Source: Clostridia bacterium (lineage in GTDB: Bacteria; Bacillota; Clostridia; Christensenellales; Aristaeellaceae). Taken from it: a stretch of DNA of 64,000 nucleotides. This document shows, one piece after another, positions 1-6,873 of this stretch. The stretch is taken from assembly GCA_017465155.1 (NCBI GenBank), contig JAFTWV010000127.1:1-64000 (forward strand), given 5' to 3'. Each line of letters starts with the position of its first letter. Positions within the stretch are counted from its first letter, which is position 1. A program made the translations under genes and the position numbers. Below the pieces are notes generated by a model, which was not told where the DNA came from, ran no database searches, and worked only from the letters and a program-made list of their open reading frames with translations.

Positions 1-289
1 GCCCGCCAAAGGAGTGGGCAATCACGCTGCAGGGCAGAAAACGCAGCTCCTGCAGCAGCTCCTTGAGACATGCCGCAAACTCCGGTACACCCCAGGGCTC
101 CGGCGGACGACCGCTCTCTCCGTGCGCAGGAAAGTCAACAGACAGTACTGTCATGTCCTTTGCAAGAAAATCCGCAATGGGCTTCATCAGCTTTGTTGAA
201 CAGCCCCAGCCATGCAGCAGTACGACCCGCCTGGCTCCGTTTCCCGCCAGCTCATAATGGATTTTAACGCCGGCAGACTGCATTTCCAT
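1..289 (-). CDS. alpha/beta hydrolase, N-terminal part (runs off window)
   Basis: The reading frame starts at ATG 289 behind a GGAGG about nine bases upstream and is still open at base 1, giving about 96 residues. It has the beginning of an alpha/beta hydrolase fold: a strand followed by LLHGWGC (oxyanion-hole HGxG-type turn), then VDFPAHGESG, and near the cut edge IAHSFGG, which is the nucleophile elbow G/A-H-S-x-G with the catalytic serine. Acid and histidine of the triad lie outside the window. The substrate cannot be told. It is the last visible gene of a minus-strand run after the sugar kinase and GNAT gene (45-base gap). Confidence 0.8.
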   Translation of the reverse strand, partial: MEMQSAGVKIHYELAGNGARRVVLLHGWGCSTKLMKPIADFLAKDMTVLSVDFPAHGESGRPPEPWGVPEFAACLKELLQELRFLPCSVIAHSFGG

Positions 290-333
290 TGTGTGCATCC
301 TCCATGCATAACATCCCGCTTCGGGGGATGGAT

Positions 334-804
334 TCAGTCAATATCCATCCGGCCATTCATACGCCAGATGTAACGGCACTTCACCGCGCTGATTTCCCAG
401 CGATACTGTATCTCCTCCGGCACATCAACAATCCGTTCCAGCACGCAGCCCAAACCAACACATGTCTTTCGGGACGGCCAGTTGTCAGGATCACAGGTGA
501 TGACTACACTTTCCTTGCCATGAAGGGTGATCAGCGGCCGGAGAAGCTCGCAGGCACGCCGGGCATAATGATGTCCGCGATACGGCGGATCAATGTGATA
601 ACCGATATGACCGAAATAGTACACGCAGGGACTCTCGCCCACACGCAGGGAAATCCGGCCAATCTCATACCGTCTGTCATGCTCGGTGATCATGAAATCA
701 TAATTCCTGCCGAAGCCCATCTCACGCTCCGGCGGATACAGACGCAGCGGCACCAGATCGATCACGCCATCGGAATACTCTGCTTTGATCTTGCGAAACC
801 ACAT
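334..804 (-). CDS. GNAT-family N-acetyltransferase
   Basis: A 156-residue protein with the GNAT layout: a strand-rich N-terminus, a central strand with IGRISLRVG, and an acetyl-CoA loop region around IDPPYRGHHYARRACELL, which has the R-G-x-x-x-A pattern of motif A. Its start codon lies one base after the stop of the upstream kinase gene (TAA-A-ATG), so translation is probably coupled to it. The substrate is unknown. Coupling to a PfkB-type kinase suggests a link to sugar metabolism, but that is inference. Confidence 0.75.
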   Translation of the reverse strand: MWFRKIKAEYSDGVIDLVPLRLYPPEREMGFGRNYDFMITEHDRRYEIGRISLRVGESPCVYYFGHIGYHIDPPYRGHHYARRACELLRPLITLHGKESVVITCDPDNWPSRKTCVGLGCVLERIVDVPEEIQYRWEISAVKCRYIWRMNGRMDID

Positions 805-805
805 T

Positions 806-1729
806 TTACAGCACCTGTACCTGCACCCTGTCGATCAGGTGCAGGAAATCGTCCGGGACAATCAGCTGCGTCCCCTCGGTCATGACAGAGGCCGTTCCCG
901 CTGCTGCACCATAACGCATGGCAGACAGAACCGTTCCATCCTTCAGCAGACCATACAGCAGACCTCCAACCATCGCATCCCCTGCACCAACAGTGGAATG
1001 CACCTCTACAGGCACCTCCGGGACATAAAAAGCACCTTCGTGACCAACATACATCGCGCCGTCTCTGCCAAGCGACACAACAACATGTTCCACGCCGGCA
1101 TCCACAAAGGACTGAGCGCCGCGGCGGATATCCTCCAGCGTATGCATCTCCGTCCGGAGTGCGGCTGCCAGCTCATGATGGTTTGGCTTGATCAGAAAAG
1201 GCTTTGCATCAACACCAAGTGTCAGCTCATTGCCGCCTACATCCAGAATGCATCTGACGCCATTAAGCGCACGGATCAGCTCACGGCAGGTACCAGGCGG
1301 ACAGCCCGGCGGCAATGAACCCGTGATGACTGCATAATCGCTGCCCATTGTTTTTTCACGTGCCAGCGCAAAAAACTCAGCAAGCACCTCGGCTGTCATC
1401 ATTGGTCCTGATTCATTCAGCTCGGTCACACCGCTGCCGTCCAGACTCACAACCTTGGTGTTGATACGCACAGAACCGTCCACCGGCAGGAATGCATGCT
1501 GCACGCCTTCCTTGTCCATCTCATCACAGATGCGGCCGATTCCATCCGTTCCTGCAACACCGATGACCCGCGCATCGATTCCGAGTCTCCTTGCAACCAC
1601 AGCCACATTGATGCCCTTGCCGCCAACATCCGTCCGTGACGTACGGATACGGTTCACATGTCCGAGGCTGAGAGAATCCACCTCCACCGTTTTGTCGAAG
1701 GACGGATTCATGCAGATCGTCGTGATCAC
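806..1729 (-). CDS. 1-phosphofructokinase/tagatose-6-phosphate kinase family protein
   Basis: This is a 307-residue PfkB-fold kinase of the FruK/LacC subgroup. Visible are the N-terminal substrate motif with GGKGINVA (residues 37-44), the KPNHHEL segment (181-187), and the C-terminal catalytic motif TVGAGDAM with Asp251 as the base. Family members phosphorylate fructose-1-phosphate or tagatose-6-phosphate with ATP in the cytosol. The start is a GTG at 1729 with GGAGG seven to eight bases upstream; the in-frame ATG six codons later would remove the first strand. No PTS or aldolase gene is adjacent, so the choice between fructose-1-P and tagatose-6-P is open. Confidence 0.88.
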   Translation of the reverse strand: MITTICMNPSFDKTVEVDSLSLGHVNRIRTSRTDVGGKGINVAVVARRLGIDARVIGVAGTDGIGRICDEMDKEGVQHAFLPVDGSVRINTKVVSLDGSGVTELNESGPMMTAEVLAEFFALAREKTMGSDYAVITGSLPPGCPPGTCRELIRALNGVRCILDVGGNELTLGVDAKPFLIKPNHHELAAALRTEMHTLEDIRRGAQSFVDAGVEHVVVSLGRDGAMYVGHEGAFYVPEVPVEVHSTVGAGDAMVGGLLYGLLKDGTVLSAMRYGAAAGTASVMTEGTQLIVPDDFLHLIDRVQVQVL

Positions 1730-1759
1730 ACGGACACCTCCATGAAAACTATTCCACTT

Positions 1760-1788
1760 ATTATAGCATGTTTATTCATTCTATGCAA
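1760..1788 (-). promoter_or_regulatory. promoter of the kinase-GNAT-hydrolase unit
   Basis: On the minus strand TTGCAT (1783-1788), a 17-base spacer and TATAAT (1760-1765) with a TG one base before the -10 form a strong vegetative promoter. It lies just upstream of the GTG start at 1729, so the 5' leader is very short. Confidence 0.7.
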
Positions 1789-1812
1789 TATCCGAAACCT
1801 GCATACAATGAA

Positions 1813-1839
1813 GGATGCCCCTGCAATGCAGGAGCATCC
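1813..1839 (-). terminator. rho-independent terminator after tatD
   Basis: GGATGC and GCATCC arms with a second CCTGCA/TGCAGG stem form a near-perfect hairpin directly after the tatD stop. The following TTCATT is a weak U-tract. It separates metG-tatD from the kinase promoter downstream. Confidence 0.5.
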
Positions 1840-1846
1840 CTGAGAT

Positions 1847-2638
1847 TCACTTGATACGGTATACGTCCATGGCGTTGCGTGTGGTGATTTCTGCAAGCTC
1901 CGCAGCCTCCATGCCACGCAGGGCCGCGATTTTCTCGCACACGAAGCGGACATGGGTCGGTTCGTTCCGACGGCCGCGCATAGGCTCGGGGGAAAGATAC
2001 GGGCTGTCCGTCTCAATCAACAGCCGGTCAAGGGGCACGTTCATGGCCGCCTCCTGCAGCTTCGGCGCCTTCTTGAAGGTCACCGGCCCGGCAAAGCTGA
2101 TGTAATACCCCATTTTGAGGTACTCCTTTGCGATCTCCCAGCTGCCGGAAAAGCAGTGAATGATGCCGCCGGACAGTGATCCCTTCTGCTTCTTCATCAG
2201 ATCAAGCATATCCTGATGGGCGTCTCGGACGTGGTAGGCCACGGGGACGTCCAGCCGGTACGCCAGCTGCATCTGCTTCTCGCACACATCCAGCTGGACG
2301 TCACGGGGCGACAGGTCGTAGTAATAGTCCAGTCCGATCTCTCCGATGGCCTGCACCTTGGGAAGCTTCAGCCATTCCGTCAGCGTGTCGAGGTCGCCCT
2401 CCTGATACGTCTTCGCTTCATGGGGATGGATGCCCACAACGGCATACGCCCCCTCATGGCTCTGCGCGAAGTCGATGGCATGGCGCGAGGACGCCATGTC
2501 CGACCCGACGACGGCATAGCGGGTGACGCCATGCTCCGTCATGCGGGCCAGGACTTCGTCGATATCCGCGTCGAATTTGGGATCATCGACATGGCAATGG
2601 GAATCGAAGAGGCTTCGCCTCATTTCCGCTTCACTCAT
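1847..2638 (-). CDS. tatD: TatD family metal-dependent deoxyribonuclease
   Basis: A 263-residue TatD/YcfH-type TIM-barrel hydrolase. The first metal site is the HxH at residues 14-16 (DSHCH), followed by GIHPHE, GEIGLDYYY, HVRDAH, HCFSG and ETDSPYL, which carry the remaining metal ligands in the family order. Members are divalent-metal 3'-5' exonucleases or deoxyribonucleases in the cytosol. The start at 2638 lies four bases after the metG stop. The open frame continues upstream into metG, but those residues are an antisense-like extension without a ribosome site. metG-tatD is a usual pairing in Bacillota. Confidence 0.93.
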   Translation of the reverse strand: MSEAEMRRSLFDSHCHVDDPKFDADIDEVLARMTEHGVTRYAVVGSDMASSRHAIDFAQSHEGAYAVVGIHPHEAKTYQEGDLDTLTEWLKLPKVQAIGEIGLDYYYDLSPRDVQLDVCEKQMQLAYRLDVPVAYHVRDAHQDMLDLMKKQKGSLSGGIIHCFSGSWEIAKEYLKMGYYISFAGPVTFKKAPKLQEAAMNVPLDRLLIETDSPYLSPEPMRGRRNEPTHVRFVCEKIAALRGMEAAELAEITTRNAMDVYRIK

Positions 2639-2642
2639 GGGA

Positions 2643-4631
2643 TTAACCAAGCAGCGCGCCGTCGGCCACGCCCTCGCCCACGGAAGCCAGGCGCAGGTTG
2701 CCCTCGTCATCCACCGCGGACAGGATCATGCCGTGGGACTCGATGCCCATCATCTTGCGGGGCGCGAGGTTCGTAATGGCCACGATCTGCTTGCCCACCA
2801 GCGCGGCGGGATCGGGATAGTACTGAGCGATGCCGGAGAGGATGGTGCGCTCGCCGTCCTTGCCGAAGGACAGGCGGAACTGCAGCAGCTTCTTGGACTT
2901 GGGCACGTTGGTGCACTCCAGCACGCGGCCCACCTGCAGCTTGGACTGGAAGAAGGTGTCGATGTCGATGACCTCGGGATAGGTCGGCTCCTCGTGCTTC
3001 TTCTCTTCCTTCTTCTGCTGCTTTTCGGCCTTCTTCTCGTTCTTGCTGTTCTTGGCCTCGTTGGCGGCGTTGATCTCCTCCATCTTCTTTACCGGATCCA
3101 GACGGGCAAAGAGGATCTCAGGCGTGCCGACCTTTTCGCCGGCGACCATGCCTCCGAAGGCGTTCAGGCTCTCCAGGCCGCCGTTGCAGACGTTCAGCTG
3201 CTCCAGGATGCGCTTGCTGGTGTCGGGCAGGTAGGGCTCCAGGGCGATGGCGGCGAAGCGGATGGCCTCCAGCAGGTTGTAGAGCACCGTGCCCAGACGG
3301 GGCAGGGTCTCGGGGTTCTTGGCGAGGATCCAGGGCGTGGTCTCGTCGATGTACTTGTTGGCGCGGCGCAGCAGGACGAAAATCTCGTCGATGGCGTCGG
3401 CGACCTTCAGCTCGTCCATCTTCGCCTTCACCTTGCCGGGCATCGCCAGGGCGATCTGCTTCAGCTCCTCGTCGAAGTCGCCAGCCACGTCGCCGGACTG
3501 GATCACGCCGCCGAAGTACTTGTTGTTCATGGCGATGGTGCGGTTCACCAGATTGCCCAGGATGTTGGCCAGATCGCTGTTCACGCGGTCGATGATGAGC
3601 TCATAGGTCATGATGTCGTCCGCCGCGAAGGGGATCTCGTGCAGCACGAAGTAGCGCACAGCGTCCACGCCAAAGAGATCGACCAGGTCGTCGGCATAGA
3701 TCACATTGCCCAGGGACTTGGACATCTTGTCGCCCTTGACCAGCAGCCATGGATGGCCAAAGACCTGCTTGGGCAGCTCCTCACCCATGCTCATGAGGAA
3801 GATGGGCCAGTAGATGGTATGGAAGCGGATGATGTCCTTGCCGATCAGGTGCAGGTCGGCGGGCCAGAACTTCTTGTACTGCTCGTCGTGGTTGCCGTCG
3901 GGATCATAGCCGCAGAAGGTGATGTAGTTGCTCAGCGCATCCAGCCAGACATAGCTGACATGGCCGGGCGCGAAGTCCAGCGGCACGCCCCAGGTAAAGG
4001 AGGAACGACTGACGCACAGATCCTGCAGTCCGGGCTTGAGGAAGTTGTTGATCATCTCGTTCTTGCGGCTCTCGGGCTGGATGAACTCAGGGTTCTCCTC
4101 GATGTGCTTCATGAGGCGGTCGGCGTACTTGCTCATCCTGAAGAAGTAGGCCTCTTCCTCGGCGTCCACGCACTCGCGGCCGCAATCGGGGCACTTGCCC
4201 TCCACCAGCTGGCTCTCGGTCCAGAAGGACTCGCAGGGGGTGCAGTACTTGCCGGTGTACTTGCCCTTGTAGATGTCGCCCTTCTCGTACATCTTGCGGA
4301 AGATCTTCTGTACCTTGGCCTTGTGCATGGGATCGGTGGTGCGCACGAACTTGTCGTAGGTGGTGTTCATCAGATCCCAGATGCGCTTGATCTCGCCCGC
4401 GACGTTATCGACGTACTGCTGGGGCGTGATGCCGGCAGCCTCGGCCTTCTGCTGGATCTTGAGGCCATGCTCGTCGGTGCCGGTCTGGAAGTACACATCA
4501 TAGCCCTGCTGACGCTTGGAGCGGGCGATGGCGTCCGCCAGCACGATCTCGTAGGTGTTGCCGATATGCGGCTTGGCCGACGTGTACGCGATAGCGGTGG
4601 TGATGTAGTAAGGCTTCTTGCACTCACACAT
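2643..4631 (-). CDS. metG: methionyl-tRNA synthetase
   Basis: A 662-residue class Ia synthetase charging tRNA-Met. The HIGH box is PHIGN (residues 21-25), the KMSKS loop is at 302-306, and the zinc knuckle region has CTPC and CPDCGREC. After a lysine/glutamate-rich linker (around 530-555) comes a C-terminal EMAP-II/Trbp111-like tRNA-binding domain (VGRVLECTNVPKSKKLLQF). The start at ATG 4631 is set by AAGGAGG nine to ten bases upstream and begins with the expected YYITTAIAY strand; the 25 codons further upstream overlap the T-box terminator. Expression is controlled by the T-box leader upstream. Confidence 0.97.
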   Translation of the reverse strand: MCECKKPYYITTAIAYTSAKPHIGNTYEIVLADAIARSKRQQGYDVYFQTGTDEHGLKIQQKAEAAGITPQQYVDNVAGEIKRIWDLMNTTYDKFVRTTDPMHKAKVQKIFRKMYEKGDIYKGKYTGKYCTPCESFWTESQLVEGKCPDCGRECVDAEEEAYFFRMSKYADRLMKHIEENPEFIQPESRKNEMINNFLKPGLQDLCVSRSSFTWGVPLDFAPGHVSYVWLDALSNYITFCGYDPDGNHDEQYKKFWPADLHLIGKDIIRFHTIYWPIFLMSMGEELPKQVFGHPWLLVKGDKMSKSLGNVIYADDLVDLFGVDAVRYFVLHEIPFAADDIMTYELIIDRVNSDLANILGNLVNRTIAMNNKYFGGVIQSGDVAGDFDEELKQIALAMPGKVKAKMDELKVADAIDEIFVLLRRANKYIDETTPWILAKNPETLPRLGTVLYNLLEAIRFAAIALEPYLPDTSKRILEQLNVCNGGLESLNAFGGMVAGEKVGTPEILFARLDPVKKMEEINAANEAKNSKNEKKAEKQQKKEEKKHEEPTYPEVIDIDTFFQSKLQVGRVLECTNVPKSKKLLQFRLSFGKDGERTILSGIAQYYPDPAALVGKQIVAITNLAPRKMMGIESHGMILSAVDDEGNLRLASVGEGVADGALLG

Positions 4632-4683
4632 GGGGAACCATCCTCCTTTGGTTGATGGGACATGCATCCCGGTCGTTTTCGGG

Positions 4684-4942
4684 GCAAAAGAAAATCCGCC
4701 CCTCATTGCTCGAGGGGCGGGAAAAAATGAGACGAAGTCTCCCGCGTTGCCACCCTGATTTATCGCTTCGCATACGGATAACGGCGCGACCCGTCAGGCC
4801 CTACTGAGCACGGCAATCACCGCACTGTGTTCAGGCTTGATGCTCCGGAGCCATGTTCCCCCGCCCCCGCCGACCGCGTTGCACCAACCCGCGGCTCTCT
4901 GAGCGTGCGTTTGCAGGGTACTCTTTCCTTCATCGCATGGTG
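4684..4942 (-). ncRNA. methionine T-box leader of metG
   Basis: Read on the minus strand this leader has the T-box hallmarks in order: a stem I distal part with AGAGAGCCGCGGGTTGGTG, a specifier region GAACATGGCTCCGGAG with an ATG triplet (4852-4854) at the expected specifier position, the antiterminator sequence AGGGTGGCAACGCGG (about 4742-4756), and an intrinsic terminator (4687-4721). Uncharged tRNA-Met should pair with the ATG specifier and the antiterminator bulge so that metG-tatD is transcribed when charged Met-tRNA is low. The ATG specifier and the downstream metG agree. The exact stem I base pairing was not computed. Confidence 0.9.
4687..4721 (-). terminator. regulated terminator of the metG T-box
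   Basis: CCGCCCCTC (minus strand, from 4720) and GAGGGGCGG (to 4696) form a GC-rich stem followed by the ATTTTCTTTT tract. It is the terminator half of the T-box switch and ends about 55 bases before the metG start. Confidence 0.85.
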
Positions 4943-4944
4943 GT

Positions 4945-4974
4945 ATTATACCCGCAAAGTCCTGTTGTTGTCAA
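4945..4974 (-). promoter_or_regulatory. promoter of the T-box/metG transcript
   Basis: Consensus TTGACA (minus strand, 4969-4974) and TATAAT (4945-4950) with an 18-base spacer. Transcription should begin near 4938 and run into the T-box stem I. Confidence 0.8.
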
Positions 4975-5014
4975 GGATTTTGTTTGGATACAAGATGACA
5001 GCACGAATCCTCTA

Positions 5015-5043
5015 TTTACTTCCTCACGCATTCATGCTATACT
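5015..5043 (+). promoter_or_regulatory. promoter of the peptidoglycan-binding protein gene
   Basis: TTTACT (5015-5020), 17 bases, TATACT (5038-5043) with TG one base before the -10. It is divergent from the metG promoter and about 26 bases before the start at 5070. Confidence 0.6.
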
Positions 5044-5069
5044 GACAGAACCATGCCAGGAGGACGCCC

Positions 5070-5570
5070 ATGAAAAAAGCAATTCCGATCATCTTATGTC
5101 TGTGCCTTTGCTTCAGCATTTGCTTTGCGGAAGTCCCATGCGAATGCCATCAGGCGGTATGCTCCTGCTTTATCCAGCTGGGGGACGGCGGGCCTGCGAT
5201 GGAATACATACAACACGCGCTGATTGATCAAGGGTATCTGCTCCAAGCGAATGATGCGCACCTATTCGATGAAAACACCCTGCAAGCCGTCCTCCGCTTT
5301 CAGGAAGCGAACCATCTTCCTGCAACTGGCACACTGGATGATAACACCCTGACCCTGCTCTTGTGGGGGCTCCTCCCAGATGAGCTTGACGTTGCCGAGC
5401 CTTCCAGCAACGGCCGGGGTATTTGGATTCCAACAGACGGAGGTATCCGTAGGCATCTGAAACATGACTGCTCCAAGATGGAAGACCCTCGCCGTGTCTC
5501 TGTTCGCAACGCCGAGCTTATGGACATGCAGCCCTGCGGCAAATGCAACCGCAACGGAAAGAAAGAATAA
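5070..5570 (+). CDS. secreted peptidoglycan-binding-domain protein with a C-terminal cysteine-pair domain
   Basis: A 166-residue protein with an N-terminal Sec signal peptide (MKKAIPIILCL..., core to about residue 20). Residues about 30-95 form a PG_binding_1 repeat: LGDGGPAMEYIQHAL, then LQAVLRFQEANHL and TGTLDDNTLTLLLWG. The tail has a small conserved-looking unit, WIPTDGGIRRHL, then C-S-K-M and PCGKC, that resembles the domain often found at the end of clostridial surface proteins; its function is unknown, and its histidine and cysteines could bind metal. The AGGAGG about seven bases before ATG 5070 fixes the start. Probably a cell-wall-associated protein. Confidence 0.82.
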   Translation: MKKAIPIILCLCLCFSICFAEVPCECHQAVCSCFIQLGDGGPAMEYIQHALIDQGYLLQANDAHLFDENTLQAVLRFQEANHLPATGTLDDNTLTLLLWGLLPDELDVAEPSSNGRGIWIPTDGGIRRHLKHDCSKMEDPRRVSVRNAELMDMQPCGKCNRNGKKE

Positions 5571-5573
5571 CGC

Positions 5574-5604
5574 TGAGCGCTCCCAGAATTTTGTGGAGCG
5601 CTCA
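5574..5604. terminator. shared terminator between convergent genes
   Basis: TGAGCGCTCC and GGAGCGCTCA are perfect 10-base arms around an 11-base loop, placed between the stop of the peptidoglycan-binding gene and the stop of the convergent GNAT gene. U-tracts are weak on both sides. Confidence 0.6.
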
Positions 5605-5607
5605 ATT

Positions 5608-6468
5608 TCACTTAACCCAGAAATTCCACTCCACCAGCGGCTCAAACCCGACTTTATCATAGAACGGGTCACCCCCGCCCGTCATGTGGGTCGCACCAAG
5701 CGCCTTCGTCCGCCGGTACAGTTCCGACAGCGCAGCTGCTGCCAGCCCCTTCCGGCGATGCTCCGGCACGGTGCACAGGGGCTCCATGTACGCCAGCTTA
5801 TTCTCCGGCGTCCACCACATGCCAGCGTAGCACACGTACTCGCCCGCCCCGTTCTCGACGGCGACGGCAAGGTCATGCGTGGCATGAGGCGCAGCCATCA
5901 GCGACAGCGCGCTCTCGTATTTGCCATCCCACGGACCTTCATCCTCGTGGTTGAAGCCTTTCCAGCAGCACTCGCTGCATTTGGCCGGGTCAAGGGGCGC
6001 AGTGGCAAAATGGTAACCCTCTGGCAGCGGGTAATCCATGGGCACTGCAAAGTCCCGCACCTTGTCCCAGTATGAGAATGCCCGCCGCAGGCCTGCGCGT
6101 TCAGCCGCTTCTGCCAGCGTTTTCTGTGCACCGAAGATCACCAGCCGCTGCTGACCATCCTGCTTCGGCATGTCAGACAGGGCGTAGGCGACCATCTCAT
6201 CAGCCAGCTTCTCATAGCCCGGACGAAGGCTGAAATAGCTGTCGCTTGCCGGGTTCTCGTAGAATACCATCGCCACGATGGTCTCCCCATCGAACCAGAG
6301 GCGATTCCGGTGAACAAGGCTCTTGTCCATCCATTCGGAACACAGTGCATACTCCAAGAAGGGCGCGGGCACGCCGCACGACCAGTCTCGCTGGTAGATC
6401 TCCGTCATGAACTGATAGACTGCCATATGATCGGACAGCAGGCGATATTGCCGATGGGTGATGCTCAT
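5608..6468 (-). CDS. GNAT-family N-acetyltransferase
   Basis: A 286-residue protein in which the last third is a recognisable GNAT domain: YMEPLCTVPEHRRKGLAAAAL has the strand beta4 plus the acetyl-CoA loop (R-R-K-G-L-A), followed by FYDKVGFEPLVEW, a typical GNAT end. The N-terminal half is a second, degenerate lobe, as in tandem-GNAT proteins. Two ATGs follow AGGAGG; the second (6468, spacing seven) is better placed than the first (6471). Substrate unknown. It lies downstream of the 6S RNA terminator. Confidence 0.8.
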   Translation of the reverse strand: MSITHRQYRLLSDHMAVYQFMTEIYQRDWSCGVPAPFLEYALCSEWMDKSLVHRNRLWFDGETIVAMVFYENPASDSYFSLRPGYEKLADEMVAYALSDMPKQDGQQRLVIFGAQKTLAEAAERAGLRRAFSYWDKVRDFAVPMDYPLPEGYHFATAPLDPAKCSECCWKGFNHEDEGPWDGKYESALSLMAAPHATHDLAVAVENGAGEYVCYAGMWWTPENKLAYMEPLCTVPEHRRKGLAAAALSELYRRTKALGATHMTGGGDPFYDKVGFEPLVEWNFWVK

Positions 6469-6532
6469 CATAATTCCTCCTCACATACGCTGCTGCGTGA
6501 CCTGATTACACGATATTCAAGCGCATCCTTCA

Positions 6533-6779
6533 ACAAAAAAACAACCCGGCAAATGCTGCCGGGCTGGCGGGATTGCAAGCATAAGATGCTCCCAGGATGA
6601 CGATGCACGCTGTTTTTTCACCCGCTGTTAAAGCAGGGAGGTGCCCTGCCGCCGGCATCTGCCGTCCCCTGACGCATTGCTGCGGGGGCATGGCATAGCC
6701 GAACAATAGACCCGGGCTCCAATTTATGAAATGCGGCGAAAACCAGAGGGCTGTCAGACACCCCAGGAGCATCCCTTGA
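6533..6779 (-). ncRNA. ssrS: probable 6S RNA
   Basis: An unoccupied 390-base stretch between recQ and a GNAT gene contains, on the minus strand, an almost ideal promoter, about 200 bases that fold as one long interrupted hairpin, and an intrinsic terminator. The closing stem is GATGCTCC near the 5' end against GGAGCATC near 6587. Inner pairs include TTTTCGCC with GGTGAAAA. A central unpaired region follows, whose 3' side holds the small hairpin GCAGGG-CACCT-CCCTGC. The apical stem pairs GGC..GCC..CCCC with GGGG..GGC..GCC. This rod with a central bubble is the 6S plan (an RNA polymerase mimic binding the housekeeping holoenzyme). No riboswitch, SRP, tmRNA or RNase P core motif is present. Covariation was not tested. 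Confidence 0.65.
6534..6563 (-). terminator. terminator of the 6S-like RNA
   Basis: CCCGGCA and TGCCGGG arms (6545-6563) followed on the minus strand by TTGTTTTTTTG, a strong rho-independent terminator. Confidence 0.85.
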
Positions 6780-6784
6780 TTTGT

Positions 6785-6813
6785 ATTATATGCAGGATCG
6801 GGCCGGATGTCAA
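6785..6813 (-). promoter_or_regulatory. near-consensus promoter of the 6S-like RNA
   Basis: TTGACA (minus strand, 6808-6813), exactly 17 bases, TATAAT (6785-6790). Both hexamers are perfect, which fits an abundant stable RNA rather than an ordinary mRNA leader. Confidence 0.88.
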
Positions 6814-6873
6814 GAGGATTTTCGTTAGAAGAATCTGGCTATTCTCACCCGGTTTCCCATCGCTGCTGCATCC

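Noticed and set aside
2523..4655. Long plus-strand frame of 710 codons opposite metG
   Set aside because: It is antisense to metG with leucine/valine/histidine/glutamine-rich composition and no motif or ribosome site; GC-rich third positions on the opposite strand open such frames.
6541..6780. Riboswitch leader for the GNAT gene at 5608
   Set aside because: No TPP, SAM, FMN, cobalamin, lysine, glycine or other aptamer core motif was found, and the strong promoter with rod-like fold favours 6S RNA.
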